From the NCBI GenBank assembly GCA_028565635.1, contig JAOXYB010031509.1, positions 6,349 to 28,250 on the forward strand: a stretch of DNA of 21,902 nucleotides, written 5' to 3'. This document shows, piece after piece, positions 20,255 through 21,902 of this stretch (positions are counted from its first letter, which is position 1; every line of letters starts with the position of its first letter). Origin of the DNA: Phoronis ovalis. Its lineage: Eukaryota > Phoronida > Phoronidae. The position numbers and the translations under genes were made by a program. The notes beneath the pieces are model-generated. The model saw only the letters and a list, made by a program, of their open reading frames with translations. It was not told the DNA's origin and did no database searches.

Positions 20255-20460
20255 GACGAAGCAAATATATGATTCAGAAATTATCAGAGTCGTGTACGTG
20301 ACGATTCTCTGTTGAAAATGAAATCTCGATGAAGTGAATTTACGATTTCAAACATATATGAGCGACGTATACATGACAGTCCCTAAGATACAAATTTACG
20401 TTTCAGAACATCTCGGAAAAGACCCCGTATTAAAAGAACACTGTCGACGAAGTGTGATCA
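20255..20460. repeat. Diverged tandem repeats, units about 58-73 bp
   Basis: Units appear to start at about 20255 (GACGAAG), 20328 (GATGAAGTG), 20387 (GATACAAATTT) and 20445 (GACGAAGTG). Shared sub-patterns include AATTTACGATTTC / AATTTACGTTTCAG and GTACGTGAC / GTATACATGAC. Similarity is partial, so this is an old array or a composite repeat. Confidence 0.4.
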
Positions 20461-20737
20461 ATATCAGAAAGGCTGTGTCCCGGCTGTGTCATAATTTCCA
20501 AAACAGTTTTGCAATAAACTTGCGTGGCGAGGTTATTCAGTATTGGTGTTGAAAGTCGCATGTCAGGGGCTATAATTTGTAACCATGTCCCATGTAACGT
20601 CAAGGAAAAGGTACACATCCGAATCGTGTCCGTCGCTCAATATTTGTCTATGGGTTGTTTGTCGGTGTACTTTTAATGTTGTGCAGGCATGCCGATCGTA
20701 TAGATCTTTACTCATGTATACTCCTATTATAAATAAC

Positions 20738-21168
20738 GAACACACGTTTGTACACAAATTACTAATTAGTCAGAAAAATTAAAACTGGATATTGTCCCGG
20801 GATATTGTTTGCTAAATTATTGATCAATACAAAATACTTTTATTGCAATATAAAACGAGATTTTTTAAAGAGAAAAATAGTAAAACGCCTGTTATCGAGA
20901 TGTTTTTTCGTAAATGTAGAAACTGACGGAAATGTGAGACATACATTTATATATACGCAAATTACTTATCACTCTGAAAGATTACAGCAGGAGATTGCTT
21001 ACTAAATTATTGATACAAAACACTTTTATTGCAATAAAATAAGAGGCTTCTTTAAGAAAAAACTGGTAAAAACTCCTGCAATATGGATTTTATTTCGTAA
21101 ATGTAGAAACTGACGGAAATGCGCGACATGTTTGCAAAAATATTGCACTCTGAAGAATTTACAAAGAG
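20738..21168. repeat. Tandem repeat, unit about 180-190 bp, two copies plus a partial
   Basis: Copy 1 (about 20801-20990) and copy 2 (about 20991-21168) align along most of their length. They share CTAAATTATTGAT (20812 and 21002), CTTTTATTGCAATA and an exact 29-bp block (20906-20934 and 21093-21121, offset 187). The end of a further copy is visible at about 20738-20790 (CAAATTACTAATTAGTCAG compared with CAAATTACTTATCACTCTG). The divergence suggests old satellite-like or element-derived DNA. Confidence 0.85.
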
Positions 21169-21902
21169 CCCGTTATGGTCAATTGAATAGACAGTCTAAT
21201 ATGGTATTTTCTCTGTTTTCACTGGGCTAGCCAACCTCACATGTTATTACTGTATTATCTTATATTATTACACATATGAGCAGAAAAAATCATTAAAATG
21301 CCTAAAAAGTTTCAGTTAATGTATGTAGTTGCGTTATATATGCTTTTGGGGCCCATTTGATAGTGGATAAATATTTTGATACCATATAAAGATTTTGATA
21401 CTGAGTAAAGATTTTGATTAAAGGTTAAAGAAAGATAATGAACAATTAATAAATTTTAAAGCAAAAGTTAACATTTCACACCCCAAAAGGGATTGAGTTC
21501 ATTCTAATCCATAATCTTTAATACTGGGTACAAATTTTGAGTTTAGTCTATAAAAATACATGCTGAATTCAGGTAAAATTATGCAGGATATATTCCGCTA
21601 AAATCTATGTTCTTTCGCTACATTCTGGTATCTGGTGCCCATAGTTTCAGTTGGTAAACAAATAGTTAACATCCAGAATCAGCGGACATATTTACTGATT
21701 CTCACGAGATCATCAGTCCACTATGACTTGACCTTGGTAAATCTTGCGCAATCAGGGAAACGTGCTTTTTAAGCTAAGTCATTTAGCATTACGTCCAGAG
21801 ATAATTCTTGCTGGAATTCCAAGGACAATTGAAATAATCCTTTTTATCTGAGGGGCGACCTTGCCTGTGGACACTTGATTCTGGCTTAAGCTGATGCGTA
21901 AG

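Larger units (their letters stand above)
19140..21902. other. Downstream intergenic region without recognised genes
   Basis: None of the short open stretches on either strand (for example 19367-19549, 20334-20552, 20563-20757, 20805-21005) shows a domain or a splice-linked continuation I can recognise. The region holds diverged tandem repeats (separate entries), a GC-rich patch near 19805-19890 and a 12-bp palindrome CGTAGGCCTACG (19545-19556). No tRNA or rRNA was seen. Confidence 0.6.

Noticed and set aside
20334-20552. Possible small gene reading LKEHCRRSVINIRKAVSRL
   Set aside because: The frame starts at a non-ATG codon and lies partly in diverged tandem repeats. No homology was recognised.
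1-21902. Search for CRISPR arrays, bacterial operons, tRNA or rRNA genes
   Set aside because: No regularly spaced short repeats, cloverleaf-like genes or ribosomal segments were recognised. The exon-intron structure shows a eukaryotic nuclear region.

Overview
This is a eukaryotic nuclear window from an AT-rich invertebrate genome. Introns are short to moderate, with GT-AG borders and one GC-AG border, and coding exons are lysine/glutamate rich. Two animal chromatin/replication genes are recognisable, both on the + strand. Gene content and the style of transposon remains fit a bilaterian, perhaps a marine lophotrochozoan such as a mollusc. The organism is an inference and is not settled by the sequence.

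Layout. (1) Positions 1-4271 hold the last eight coding exons of a Claspin (CLSPN) orthologue; its 5' part lies outside the window. Its 3' UTR probably ends just after an AATAAA at 4674. One intron carries a perfect 27-bp inverted repeat whose arms each contain a CTCF-like core. (2) Positions 4272-5530 are intergenic and I recognise no gene there. (3) A probable promoter at about 5530-5650 has CCAAT, NRF1-like and YY1-like sites. It leads into a complete ARID4 (ARID4A/ARID4B, RBP1-like) gene at 5784-17902. I could assemble 20 coding exons with consistent phases, giving 1381 residues: a tandem Tudor region, RBB1NT, ARID, three AT-hook-like GRP cores, a Tudor-knot/chromo-barrel domain, a KE-repeat tract, one very large disordered exon and a C-terminal coiled coil. 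(4) The last ARID4 intron is by far the longest (1848 bp) and contains a decayed tyrosine-recombinase coding relic of DIRS-like type. (5) From about 19140 to the end I see no gene, only diverged tandem repeats and a small GC-rich patch.

Functionally, Claspin is the replication-fork adaptor that lets ATR activate CHK1, and ARID4 is a subunit of SIN3-HDAC corepressor complexes that binds RB in vertebrates. Both act in the nucleus around S phase, but nothing here shows that they are co-regulated. I found no convincing previously undescribed system. The points most worth checking are the CTCF-like intronic palindrome, the recombinase relic, the ARID4 GC-AG intron, and a candidate variant RB-binding motif in ARID4.
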